Source: Pseudomonadota bacterium
GTDB taxonomy: Bacteria > Pseudomonadota > Gammaproteobacteria > Burkholderiales > Burkholderiaceae_C
Direction: 5' to 3'
NCBI GenBank assembly: GCA_963205115.1
Contig: CAUJHV010000040.1
Location: 32,413-96,412 of the forward strand
DNA: 64,000 bases
This document shows, piece after piece, positions 52,518 through 60,410 of this stretch. The notes beneath the pieces were generated by a model. The model was not told the DNA's origin. It worked only from the letters and a program-made list of their open reading frames with translations, and ran no database searches. A program made the position numbers and the translations under genes. Numbering within the stretch: position 1 is the stretch's first letter; each line of letters opens with the position of its first letter.

Positions 52518-53582
52518 TCAGGCCGCCGGCGCGGCGCCGTCGAAGGCCCGTTGCAGCAGCGCGCGCAGCGCGGCCCGCTCCAGCGGCCGCGGGTTGGGGT
52601 AGGGCGTCGTGACGGCCAGGTCGGCCGCGCGGTCCAGCCCGGCCTCGGGCATGCCGATGGCGGCCAGCGAGGTGGGCGCGCCCAGGCGCTGCGCCAGCTC
52701 GAAGATGCCGCGTGCCGCATCGGCCGCGCCCAGCGCGCGGGCGATGTGCGCCATGGCCTGCGGCGCATGCGCCGTGTTGTAGGCCAGTGCGTGCGGCAGG
52801 ATCACGGTGTGCACCTCGGCATGCGGCAGGTTGAAGCTGCCGCCCAGCGTGTGGCACAGCTTGTGGTGCAGGCCCATGGCCACCTGGCCCAGCACCGTGC
52901 CGCACAGCCACGCGCCATACAGCGCATCACTTCGCGCCTGCAGGGCCGTGGGCTCGTCCAGCAGCGGCGGCAGTGCGGCGGCGCAGGCGCGGATGCCTTC
53001 TTCGGCCATCAAGTCGATGACGGGGTTGCCGTCGTGTGCGTACAGGCCCTCGGCGGCATGCGCGATGGCATTGAAGGCGCTGGTCACGGTCATGCGCAGC
53101 GGCAGCGTGGTGGTCAGCTCGGGGTCGTAGATCACGGTGCGCGGCAGCACGCGCGCATCGCGTCCGGTCTTCTTGATGCCCCCGTCGGTCAGGCCGTAGA
53201 TGGGCGTGACCTCGCTGCCGGCGTAGGTGGTGGGTATCGCCACGATGGGCAGGCCGCTGTCAAGTGCGATGGCCTTGCCCAGGCCGGTGGTGGAGCCGCC
53301 GCCGATGGCCACGGCGCAGTCGGCACCCAGACGGCGCGCCAGCTCGCGTGCCTCGCGTGCGGTTTCCAGCGGCACGTGCATCTGGGCCTTCGGGAACAGC
53401 CCGGCGGCGCGGCTGCCCAGCAGGTCGATCACCTGTTGCGCGCTGTGGACCTGCTCAGGCGTGCACAGCACCAGCGCGCGTGTCGCACCCAGCGCCTTGA
53501 CCTCCTGGCCGATCTGCGCGAGCGAGCCCGCGCCGAACACGATGCGCGAGGCATGGGCCTGGTAGACAAACGGGGCGGGCAT
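52518..53582 (-). CDS. Maleylacetate reductase (iron-containing alcohol dehydrogenase family)
   Basis: 354 residues from ATG 53582. Reduces maleylacetate to 3-oxoadipate with NAD(P)H. Family blocks: MPAPFVYQAHASRIVFGAGSL, ALVLCTPEQVHSA, CAVAIGGGSTTGLGKAIALDSGLPIVAIPTTYAGSEVTPIYGLTDGG, KKTGRDARVLPRTVIYDPELTTTLP, NAIAHAAEGLYA, LGQVAMGLHHKLCHTLGGSFNLPHAEVHTVILPHALAYN with the paired His typical of maleylacetate reductases. Between the aldehyde dehydrogenase and the ABC importer. Equivalent to HapF/PnpF-type enzymes in hydroquinone pathways. Confidence 0.92.
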   Translation of the reverse strand: MPAPFVYQAHASRIVFGAGSLAQIGQEVKALGATRALVLCTPEQVHSAQQVIDLLGSRAAGLFPKAQMHVPLETAREARELARRLGADCAVAIGGGSTTGLGKAIALDSGLPIVAIPTTYAGSEVTPIYGLTDGGIKKTGRDARVLPRTVIYDPELTTTLPLRMTVTSAFNAIAHAAEGLYAHDGNPVIDLMAEEGIRACAAALPPLLDEPTALQARSDALYGAWLCGTVLGQVAMGLHHKLCHTLGGSFNLPHAEVHTVILPHALAYNTAHAPQAMAHIARALGAADAARGIFELAQRLGAPTSLAAIGMPEAGLDRAADLAVTTPYPNPRPLERAALRALLQRAFDGAAPAA

Positions 53583-53620
53583 GGCGGTCTCGTGTCGGCG
53601 TCGGTGCGTGCAGGCGGCGC

Positions 53621-55132
53621 TCAGCGCGGATACCAGGGCGGGATCTGCGCGTCGACGTTGACCCACACGCTCTTGACCTGCGTGTACTCGCGCATCGCGT
53701 CGAATCCCATCTCGCGGCCGTAGCCACTCTGGCCCACGCCGCCGAAGGGCGAGCCGGGGTTCACGCGCTTGTAGGAATTGATCCAGACCATGCCGGCGTT
53801 CAGCTCGCGGGCGAAGCGGTGCGCGCGCTGCAGGTTGGCCGTCCACAGGCCCGAACCCAGCCCATAGTCCGTGCCGTTGGCGATGGCCAGTGCCTCCTCG
53901 TCGGTCTTGAAGGTCAGCACGGTCACGAAGGGGCCGAAGACCTCTTCCTGCGCGACGCGGTCGCGCCACGACGCGGCGCGCACGATGGTCGGCTCGACGT
54001 AGCAGCCGGCGGCCAGCGCGGGGTCGGACGGCGTCTTGCCGCCGGCGATGAGTTCGCCACCTTGCGTGCGCGCCACGTCGACGTACGACAGCACGCGGTC
54101 GCGGTGCTGCAGGCTGGTCAGCGGGCCCATCTCGGTGGCCGCGTCCAGCGGATGGCCCACGCGGATGCTGCGTGCCAGCGCCACGAAACGCTCGAGGAAT
54201 GCCTCGGCGATGCGCTCGTGCAGCACCAGGCGCGAGCCGGCGATGCAGGCCTGGCCCTGGTTGTGGAAGATCGCCCAGGCGCTGCCATTGACGGCAGCGG
54301 TCAGGTTGGCGTCCTCGAAGACGATATTGGCGCCCTTGCCGCCCAATTCGAGCTGCACCTTCTTCAGGTTGCCGGCGCTGGCCTGCACGATGCGCCGGCC
54401 CGTGGCCGTGCTGCCGGTGAAGGCCACCTTGGCAATGCCGGGGTGTTCGGCGATGTACTGGCCGGCCACCGCGCCCAGGCCCGGCACGATGTTGACCACA
54501 CCGTCGGGCATGCCGGCTTCGGCCATCAGCTCGGCGATGCGCAGCGCGCTCAGCGGCGTGATCTCCGCCGGCTTCATCACGACCGTGTTGCCCGCGGCCA
54601 GCGCCGGGGCCATCTTCCAGCTGGTGAACATCAGCGGAAAGTTCCACGGCACGACCTGGCCCACGACGCCCACGGGCTCGCGCAGCGTGTAGTTCAGGAA
54701 ACCCGCTTCGACGGGGATGGTCTCGCCCTGGAACTTGTCGGCCATGCCGCCGAAGTAGCGGTAGCAGGCGGCCGTGCGCGGCACGTCCAGCGCGCGGCTG
54801 TCCTTCAGCGGATGGCCGGTGTCGAGTGTTTCCAGCCGCGCGAGGTCTTCGCCGTGCGCTTCGATCAGGTCGGCCAGGCGCAGCAGGATGCGCCCGCGGT
54901 CGGCGGCGGCCATGCGGCTCCAGCGCGGCAGTGCGGACTGCGCGGCGGCGACGGCCAGGTCGACGTCGGCGTGGCCGGCCATGGCGACCTCGGCGATGGG
55001 GCTGTTGTCGTGCGGGTTGAGCGTGGCCAGCGTCTGGCCGCTCTGTGCATCGACGAAGCGTCCGTTGATGAACAGCTGGTGGCGGATGGGGGCTTTGAGC
55101 CCCGCCGCAGCGGACAGGTCGGCCAGATTCAT
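53621..55132 (-). CDS. Aldehyde dehydrogenase, probable 4-hydroxymuconic semialdehyde dehydrogenase
   Basis: 503 residues. NAD-dependent ALDH fold: VVPWNFPLMFTSWKMAPALAAGNTVVMKPAEITPLSA, GLGAVAGQYIAEHPGIAKVAFTGSTATGRRIVQ, LELGGKGANIVFEDANL with the general-base Glu, and the catalytic Cys in FHNQGQACIAGSRL; C-terminal GMVWINSYKRVNPGSPFGGVGQSGYGREMG. By itself it resembles betaine aldehyde dehydrogenases. Placed next to maleylacetate reductase and divergent-regulated with hydroquinone dioxygenase, it most likely oxidises 4-hydroxymuconic semialdehyde to maleylacetate. Confidence 0.88.
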   Translation of the reverse strand: MNLADLSAAAGLKAPIRHQLFINGRFVDAQSGQTLATLNPHDNSPIAEVAMAGHADVDLAVAAAQSALPRWSRMAAADRGRILLRLADLIEAHGEDLARLETLDTGHPLKDSRALDVPRTAACYRYFGGMADKFQGETIPVEAGFLNYTLREPVGVVGQVVPWNFPLMFTSWKMAPALAAGNTVVMKPAEITPLSALRIAELMAEAGMPDGVVNIVPGLGAVAGQYIAEHPGIAKVAFTGSTATGRRIVQASAGNLKKVQLELGGKGANIVFEDANLTAAVNGSAWAIFHNQGQACIAGSRLVLHERIAEAFLERFVALARSIRVGHPLDAATEMGPLTSLQHRDRVLSYVDVARTQGGELIAGGKTPSDPALAAGCYVEPTIVRAASWRDRVAQEEVFGPFVTVLTFKTDEEALAIANGTDYGLGSGLWTANLQRAHRFARELNAGMVWINSYKRVNPGSPFGGVGQSGYGREMGFDAMREYTQVKSVWVNVDAQIPPWYPR

Positions 55133-55354
55133 TCGGTGTCTCCGCAGGCCCGATGCCGCCGGACCCCACGGACCCGTCTCACGCGGATGGGCTGTGGTGA
55201 TGGCTGCCTTCGAGGCGGTTGCTCACGGCGAGCAACATGCGGCCGCAGTCTAGGAACGCCGCCGCGCCACCGCTAGGCACCGGCGGGCGTTCAGTTTGTT
55301 TTCCGTTCCCGAACAATGCAGCGGGTAAACACCCGACTGCCGCGGTTCACGGCT
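55133..55354. other. 222-base gap before the aldehyde dehydrogenase operon
   Basis: Lies between the start of the dehydrogenase and the stop of the LysR gene, both on the minus strand. No ORF is seen. It must hold the promoter of the long minus-strand catabolic operon and contains the LysR-type box at 55296-55316. Confidence 0.45.
55296..55316. promoter_or_regulatory. LysR-type box TTGTT-N11-AACAA before the dehydrogenase operon
   Basis: TTGTT (55296-55300) and AACAA (55312-55316) are reverse complements with an 11-base centre, the T-N11-A geometry of LysR-type sites. Located about 170 bases before the dehydrogenase ATG. The same GTT-N11-AAC core occurs before the dioxygenase genes. Confidence 0.6.
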
Positions 55355-56299
55355 TCAATCGATGACGGCCTCGGGGATCAGGCCGGCGTCGATCAGGCCC
55401 TGGTCCCAGGGCGGCACGCCGCTGAAGTTCTGCGCCAGCAGTTCCAGGAACAGCTTGAGCTTGAGCGTGCGCCGCACCTGGGCCGGGTAGAAGACGCTGA
55501 GCCAGAACGAGCTGAGCTGCTGGTCGGGCAGCACCACGCGCAGGCGGCCGTCCAGCACGGCCTGCGCCGCCACCAGGGTGGGCAGGCAGACGATGCCGCC
55601 GTCTTCCAGCGCGGCCTCGCGCAGCAGGTGCACGCTGTTGCTCAGCAGCGTGGGTTTCAGGTCCAGTGCCACCGGGCCTGCATCGCCATGGAAGACGACG
55701 CGGTCGCGCGTGGGATAGCCCGAGTACCAGCACAGCCGGTGCGCCAGCAGGTCGCGCGGCAGCTGGGGTGTGCCGTGCTGTTCCAGATAGGCCGGCGTGG
55801 CGCAGAAGACGCGCCGCACGGCAAACAGGCGCCGCGCGATCAGCTCTTCCGAACGCGGCGGAAAAATCTGCAGCGCGCAGTCGAAGCCTTCCTTGACGGG
55901 GTCGATCGCCGCGTCGTTGACCATGATGTCCAGCAGGATCTGCGGGTAGCGCTTCTGGAATTCCTGCAGCAGCGTGGCCAGGTGGCCCAGCACGAAGCCC
56001 GGCAGCGCATGCACACGCAGGCGGCCCACCGGCGAAGTGGACATCTCGCGCAGCTGGTCCACGACCTCGTTGGAGCGCCGCACGAGGTCCAGGCACTCGG
56101 GCAGGAAGGACAGCCCGAGCTCCGACAGCCGCACGTTGCGCGTGTTGCGGTGGAACAGCGGCGCGCCGACAAATTCCTCGAGCTGCTGGACGCGCGTGGT
56201 GACGACCGAGCGCGAGACGCGCAGCTGCCGCGCCGCCTCGGCGAAGCTCTGTGCTTCGGCCACGCGCACGAAGGTGTCGATCGCCGCAAACCGGTCCAT
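55355..56299 (-). CDS. LysR family transcriptional regulator of the hydroquinone cluster
   Basis: 314 residues from ATG 56299 (MDRFAAIDTFVRVAEAQSFAEAARQL) behind AGGAGG. Winged HTH at about 1-60 (AAIDTFVRVAEAQSFAEAARQLRVSRSVVTTRVQQLEEFVGAPLFHRNTRNVRLS), then a type 2 periplasmic-like effector domain (VGRLRVHALPGFVLGHLATLLQEFQKRYP, FDCALQIFPP, LLREAALEDGGIVCLPTLVAAQAVLDGRLRVVLP). It stands between the two halves of the hydroquinone pathway and probably activates both, in the manner of PnpR-type regulators; the inducer is unknown. Confidence 0.9.
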   Translation of the reverse strand: MDRFAAIDTFVRVAEAQSFAEAARQLRVSRSVVTTRVQQLEEFVGAPLFHRNTRNVRLSELGLSFLPECLDLVRRSNEVVDQLREMSTSPVGRLRVHALPGFVLGHLATLLQEFQKRYPQILLDIMVNDAAIDPVKEGFDCALQIFPPRSEELIARRLFAVRRVFCATPAYLEQHGTPQLPRDLLAHRLCWYSGYPTRDRVVFHGDAGPVALDLKPTLLSNSVHLLREAALEDGGIVCLPTLVAAQAVLDGRLRVVLPDQQLSSFWLSVFYPAQVRRTLKLKLFLELLAQNFSGVPPWDQGLIDAGLIPEAVID

Positions 56300-56419
56300 G
56301 AGGTCCTCCTGCCGCACCCCCGGGTGCGGCCTGCGCACCGGGCGCGTGGGCGGCCAACCGCGTCGCGCGCGCCGGGAACGGCCCGTCGCCTGGGGGAAAC
56401 CCTGTCGAAACGACCCGTA

Positions 56420-56440
56420 TTGTTCGTCAATTCAGAACAC
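56420..56440. promoter_or_regulatory. LysR-type box TTGTT-N11-AACAC before the dioxygenase genes
   Basis: TGTT (56421-56424) and AACA (56436-56439) are complementary with an 11-base centre, sharing the GTT-N11-AAC core with the site at 55296. It lies 102 bases before the dioxygenase small-subunit ATG in the 242-base divergent gap, which otherwise shows no gene. Confidence 0.6.
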
Positions 56441-56541
56441 ACCGGTCGCGGTCGGGTGGCTACCCCTGGAGGCGGCGCAAACCTACAGTGCGCAGCAGCC
56501 TGCCATGGAACGATGTGCCGGCCCCATCAGAGGAGACCCGC

Positions 56542-57042
56542 ATGACTGAATTTGTCACCCGCTTCGGATCGCTGGACAGCTACGAAAAGGGCCACATCGA
56601 GATCATCAACGACAACCCGAAGCACTACGTCTTCTCCAACATCTTCGAGGTGGCCGGCGGCGCCAAGCCCTACGAGAAGGTGGCCGTGGCCAAGAACCTC
56701 GAGTACGTCATCGAGGCCATTCGCGCCGAAGGCACCTCGGGCTGGATGGCGGCCTCGCACGACGAGTTCTGCGTGGTGATGGACGGCGAGGTGACGGTCG
56801 AACTGGTCAAGCTGGACCAGCCCGAGGCGGTGGCGCCGGCCACCAAGGAAGGCACGGTCGCCGTGGCGGGCGAGCCGGCCGGCCGGCGCATGGGCACGAT
56901 CACGCTGCGCCGCGGTCACCAGGCGCTGCTGCCCAAGGGCGCGGCCTACCGCTTCCGCAGCGCCAAGCCCGCCGTGATGATCCAGCAGACCATCCTGGGC
57001 GATCTCACGGTGCAGAAGTGGGCGCAGATCTGCTACAGCTGA
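56542..57042 (+). CDS. hapC: Hydroquinone 1,2-dioxygenase small subunit (cupin)
   Basis: 166 residues from ATG 56542 with AGGAGA upstream. A single cupin: KHYVFSNIFEVAGGAKPYEKVAVAKNLEYVIEAI, MAASHDEFCVVMDGEVTVELVKLD, MGTITLRRGHQALLPKGAAYRFRS. Size (about 18 kDa) and position before the large subunit match the small subunit of two-component hydroquinone dioxygenases (HapC/PnpC), which open hydroquinone to 4-hydroxymuconic semialdehyde. The gene pair is divergent from the LysR regulator. Confidence 0.88.
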   Translation: MTEFVTRFGSLDSYEKGHIEIINDNPKHYVFSNIFEVAGGAKPYEKVAVAKNLEYVIEAIRAEGTSGWMAASHDEFCVVMDGEVTVELVKLDQPEAVAPATKEGTVAVAGEPAGRRMGTITLRRGHQALLPKGAAYRFRSAKPAVMIQQTILGDLTVQKWAQICYS

Positions 57043-57085
57043 GCCGCCGTCGCAGAACGCTAACGTCAGACATCAGGAGCAAGAC

Positions 57086-58075
57086 ATGAACGCCGTGAAT
57101 GAAAAGCTGCCGCTCACCGTGGCCGGCTACAAGACCTTCGAGCTGGGCGCCTTCACCTTCCAGCGCGACGAGTATTTCGTCACCATCACCTGGCCGGTGC
57201 AGAACCGCCGCCAATCGCACACCATGAGCGCCGACGCCTTCCTGCGCGCGCTGATGCGCGACGTGGCCTGGGGCTTTTTCTATGGCGTGGTCAACTTCGA
57301 CAACGTCTTCGGCACGCGCAACCTCTACGGCAAGGTGGAGTTTTTCGGCGGGCGCCTGAACGAGCACTACCACCAGGCCGGTCTGTCCTACGTGGAGGTG
57401 TTCGAGACGCCGCGCGCGATGAAGCTGATCAAGGAGATCCTGGCCGACTGGGTGAACGCCGGCTTCGACCCCTTTGCCGCGCCGATGGAAACCGGCGATG
57501 CCGCCTTCGGCGAGAAGAACGGCAGCAACCTCGAGGCCATCGATCGCTTCCGCGTGGCCACCAAGCGCATGCCGGGCCTCGAAGGCGATTCACCGCTGCG
57601 CGAAGAGAGCAACGGCTACACGATCAACCGCGCCTTCGCCGATGTGCCGCAGGACAAGCCCGAGATCCATGCCGAGCCGGGCTTCGAGAAGGAACTGCAC
57701 GCCTTCAACCTGTTCGCCTACCTGTCGCGCTCGGACGTGACCTGGAACCCGTCGGTGACCTCGGTGTGCAAGAACAGCCTGTTCTGCCCGACCACCGAGG
57801 AATACATCCTGCCCATCATCCACGGCAACGACCGTGTCGAGTGGTTCGTGCAGCTGTCCGACGAGATCATGTGGAACGTCGGCGACAAGGCCACCGGCCG
57901 TCCGCGCGCACGTGTGCTGATGAAGGCCGGCGATGTGGCGGCGATGCCGGCCGACATCGCGCACCAGGGCATGTCCAAGAAACGCTCGATGCTGCTGGTG
58001 TGGGAGAACGTCAACCCGTCCATCGTGAAGATGCACGAAAGCGGCGAGCTGCCGCCCTATCCCGTGGCATTCTGA
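57086..58075 (+). CDS. hapD: Hydroquinone 1,2-dioxygenase large (iron-binding) subunit
   Basis: 329 residues, SD AGGAG before ATG. Catalytic subunit of the Fe(II) extradiol-type enzyme. The four ligands described for PnpD are present with the same spacing: His246, Asn248 and Glu252 in IIHGNDRVEWF and His293 in ADIAHQGMSKK. Other family text: AWGFFYGVVNFDNVFGTRNLYGKVEFFGGRLNEHYHQAGLSYVE and NPSVTSVCKNSLFCPTTEEYI. It starts 43 bases after the small subunit. This is the best-supported assignment of the cluster and fixes hydroquinone (or a substituted one) as the central intermediate. Confidence 0.93.
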   Translation: MNAVNEKLPLTVAGYKTFELGAFTFQRDEYFVTITWPVQNRRQSHTMSADAFLRALMRDVAWGFFYGVVNFDNVFGTRNLYGKVEFFGGRLNEHYHQAGLSYVEVFETPRAMKLIKEILADWVNAGFDPFAAPMETGDAAFGEKNGSNLEAIDRFRVATKRMPGLEGDSPLREESNGYTINRAFADVPQDKPEIHAEPGFEKELHAFNLFAYLSRSDVTWNPSVTSVCKNSLFCPTTEEYILPIIHGNDRVEWFVQLSDEIMWNVGDKATGRPRARVLMKAGDVAAMPADIAHQGMSKKRSMLLVWENVNPSIVKMHESGELPPYPVAF

Positions 58076-58179
58076 TCACCGCCCCGGGCTGCTGCGGCAG
58101 ACCCGGCGCGCAAGCGCAGCGTGCACCACGGCATCGCTGCGCGAACCTCCACCCCATTGCAGGGCGGGCCAGCCCCGCG

Positions 58180-58365
58180 ATGACCATGAGCCTGTCGAGC
58201 GAAGAGCAACTCACGCGTGACGTGCTGGCCCAACTGGCGGGTTGCCCGGATGCGCGGCTGCAATCGGTGATGGCTGCGCTGGTGCGCCACCTGCATGCCT
58301 TCGTTCGCGAGGGCGACGGGTGGTCGGTGGATTGCGACTTCGTGTTGGAGCCGGCGGCGGCGTGA
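58180..58365 (+). pseudogene. Isolated N-terminal fragment of an intradiol dioxygenase
   Basis: 61 codons, MTMSLSSEEQLTRDVLAQLAGCPDARLQSVMAALVRHLHAFVREGDGWSVDCDF and a short tail. The part DARLQSVMAALVRHLHAFVRE matches the helical linker domain at the start of catechol and hydroxyquinol 1,2-dioxygenases (typical form NxRLxEVMxxLVRHLHxFxRE). After that the sequence stops at TGA 58363-58365 and the iron-binding catalytic domain is absent from all frames. Either a remnant of a lost hydroxyquinol-type dioxygenase or a domain kept as a small protein. The next gene starts 79 bases later. Confidence 0.7.
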
Positions 58366-58444
58366 TGGTCGCGCCCGGCCTGCCCGTGAGTGGACGCCGC
58401 AAAGCGCCGCGCGACGCTCGACCACCGAAGTCCGGGTCCGCACG

Positions 58445-58810
58445 ATGAGCTGGCGTGAGCATCCCGACTGCCCACCGCCGGGAACGGTGCTGTGCGCGCT
58501 GTCGGCCGTGCCCGACCAGGGCGGTCATGAGATCGTCTTCGGCACGCACGAGCCGCTGCGCCTGCTGGTGCTGCGCCAGGGCGATCGCATCTGGGCCTAC
58601 GAAAACCGCTGCCCGCATTTTTCGCTGCCGCTGAATTTCGACCCGCAGGTCTTCGTGACGCTCGATGGCCTGGTCATGTGCGCGCACCACACGGCCTTCT
58701 TCCGTTTCGAGGACGGATACTGCGTCGACGGCCCCTGCCGCACCAGCGCCCTGACCGCCGTGCCGGCGCACTGCAAGGACGGCCAGGTCGTGCTCGGGGA
58801 AGACCGATGA
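58445..58810 (+). CDS. Rieske [2Fe-2S] ferredoxin-like protein
   Basis: 121 residues from ATG 58445 (MSWREHPDCPPPGTVLCALSA). Rieske motifs CPHFSLPL (C-x-H) and MCAHHTAFFRFEDG (C-x-x-H) about 20 residues apart, then a closing CRTSALTAVPAHCKDGQVVL. No oxygenase catalytic domain, so probably an electron carrier for an oxygenase, or a NirD-like accessory protein. Overlaps the following sulfatase gene by four bases, an unusual pairing. Confidence 0.87.
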   Translation: MSWREHPDCPPPGTVLCALSAVPDQGGHEIVFGTHEPLRLLVLRQGDRIWAYENRCPHFSLPLNFDPQVFVTLDGLVMCAHHTAFFRFEDGYCVDGPCRTSALTAVPAHCKDGQVVLGEDR

Positions 58811-60381
58811 AAAATGTCCTCTTCATCATGGCGGACCAGCTGCGCTGGGACTACCTCTCCGGCGCCGGCCATCCGCACCTGCACACGCCGCATTTAGATG
58901 CGCTGGCCGCGCGCGGCGTGCGCTTCAGCCAGGCCTTCGTGCAAGGGCCCGTGTGCGGCGCCTCGCGCATGTCTACCTACACCGGCCGCTACGTCACGAG
59001 CCACGGCTCGGCCTGGAATTTCGTGCCGCTGAGCGTCGGGCAGAAGACCATCGGCGATCACCTGCGCGCAAACGGCGTGCAGTGCGGCGTCATCGGCAAG
59101 ACCCACGTGGAAGCAGACGTCGAAGGCGCGCGCCGCCTGGGCATGGACACCACGCAGGGGGCAGGCCTGCTGGCCATGCACGGCGGCTTCGAGCCCTGGG
59201 AGCGCGACGACGGCATCTGGCCGCCGGGCTTCAAGGTGCAGGGCAACCGCTACTGCGACTGGCTGCGCGACAAGGGCTATGCGGGCGACAACCCCTGGCA
59301 CGACTTTGCCAATTCGGCGCTGGGCGACGATGGCCAGGTGCTCTCCGGCTGGCGCATGCGCGACGCGCACAAGCCCGCGCGCGTGGCCGAGGCGCACAGC
59401 GAGACGCCCTACATGACCGACCGCGCAATCGAGTTCATCGCACGCGAACACACGGCGCCCTGGCTGCTGCACCTGTCGTACATCAAGCCGCACTGGCCCT
59501 ACGTGGTGCCGGCGCCGTACCACGCGATGTACGGTCCCGAGCAGGTGCTGCCCGCGGTGCGTGGCCAGGCCGAGCGCGAGCGGCCACACCCGGTGATGAA
59601 GGGCTACCAGTCGACCGCACCGGGCGTGAACTTCAGCCGCGACGAGGTGCGCGAGCGCGTCATCCCCACCTACATGGGCCTGGTCAAGCAGCTGGACGAC
59701 CACATCGGCCGGTTGATGGCTTTCCTGCGCGACACCGGGCGCGACAAGGACACGCTGATCGTCTTCACCAGCGACCACGGCGACTACCTGGGCGACCACT
59801 GGCTGGGCGAGAAGGAACTGTTCCACGACTGCATCGTGAAGGTGCCGATGATCGTGGTCGACCCCGATGCCCGTGCCGATGCCACACGCGGCAGCACGGT
59901 CGATGCGCTGGTCGAATCGATCGACCTGGCGCCGACCTTCCTGGAGTGGCTGGGCCTGCCGCCGCAGCCGCAGTGGTTGGAGGGCCGCAGCCTGCTGCCC
60001 TGGCTGCACGCGCAGCCGCAGGCTGCGGACGGCTGGCGCGACGCCGTCTTCAGCGAGAACAGCTACGCCTTCCGCGACGCCGTGCGGCTGCCGCTGAACC
60101 GCCCCGTCGACGGTTGCCAGATGACGATGGTGCGCAGCGCGCAATGGAAGTACGTGCACTTCGAGGGACTGGCGCCGCAGCTGTTCGACCTGGTGCGCGA
60201 TCCGCAGGAACTCACCGACCTCGGCACCGAACCCGCGTACGCCGCGGTGCGCGAGGCGATGGCCGCGCGGCTGTTCGACTGGCTGCGCCAGCGCAAGCGC
60301 GTGTGCACGATCCGGCACGAGGCCATCGAAGGCTGGAACCGGCGCGAGGTCGACACCGGCATCCTCATCGGCGAGTGGTGA
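58807..60381 (+). CDS. Sulfatase / phosphonate monoester hydrolase family enzyme
   Basis: 524 residues from ATG 58807. Alkaline-phosphatase superfamily: VLFIMADQLRWDYLSG at the N-terminus, the formylglycine motif CGASR (C50-R54; Ala in the position usually Pro or Ser) followed by STYTGRY, and IVFTSDHGDYLGDHWLGEK. The segments SYIKPHWPYVVPAPYHAMYGPE and KYVHFEGLAPQLFDLVRDPQE are shared with phosphonate monoester hydrolases and choline sulfatase-like enzymes. No signal peptide. In this setting it may release a phenol from a sulfate or phosphonate ester and feed the ring-cleavage pathway. Confidence 0.87.
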   Translation: MKNVLFIMADQLRWDYLSGAGHPHLHTPHLDALAARGVRFSQAFVQGPVCGASRMSTYTGRYVTSHGSAWNFVPLSVGQKTIGDHLRANGVQCGVIGKTHVEADVEGARRLGMDTTQGAGLLAMHGGFEPWERDDGIWPPGFKVQGNRYCDWLRDKGYAGDNPWHDFANSALGDDGQVLSGWRMRDAHKPARVAEAHSETPYMTDRAIEFIAREHTAPWLLHLSYIKPHWPYVVPAPYHAMYGPEQVLPAVRGQAERERPHPVMKGYQSTAPGVNFSRDEVRERVIPTYMGLVKQLDDHIGRLMAFLRDTGRDKDTLIVFTSDHGDYLGDHWLGEKELFHDCIVKVPMIVVDPDARADATRGSTVDALVESIDLAPTFLEWLGLPPQPQWLEGRSLLPWLHAQPQAADGWRDAVFSENSYAFRDAVRLPLNRPVDGCQMTMVRSAQWKYVHFEGLAPQLFDLVRDPQELTDLGTEPAYAAVREAMAARLFDWLRQRKRVCTIRHEAIEGWNRREVDTGILIGEW

Positions 60382-60410
60382 GCGACGGGGCCGTGGGCGA
60401 CACTTCGCCC

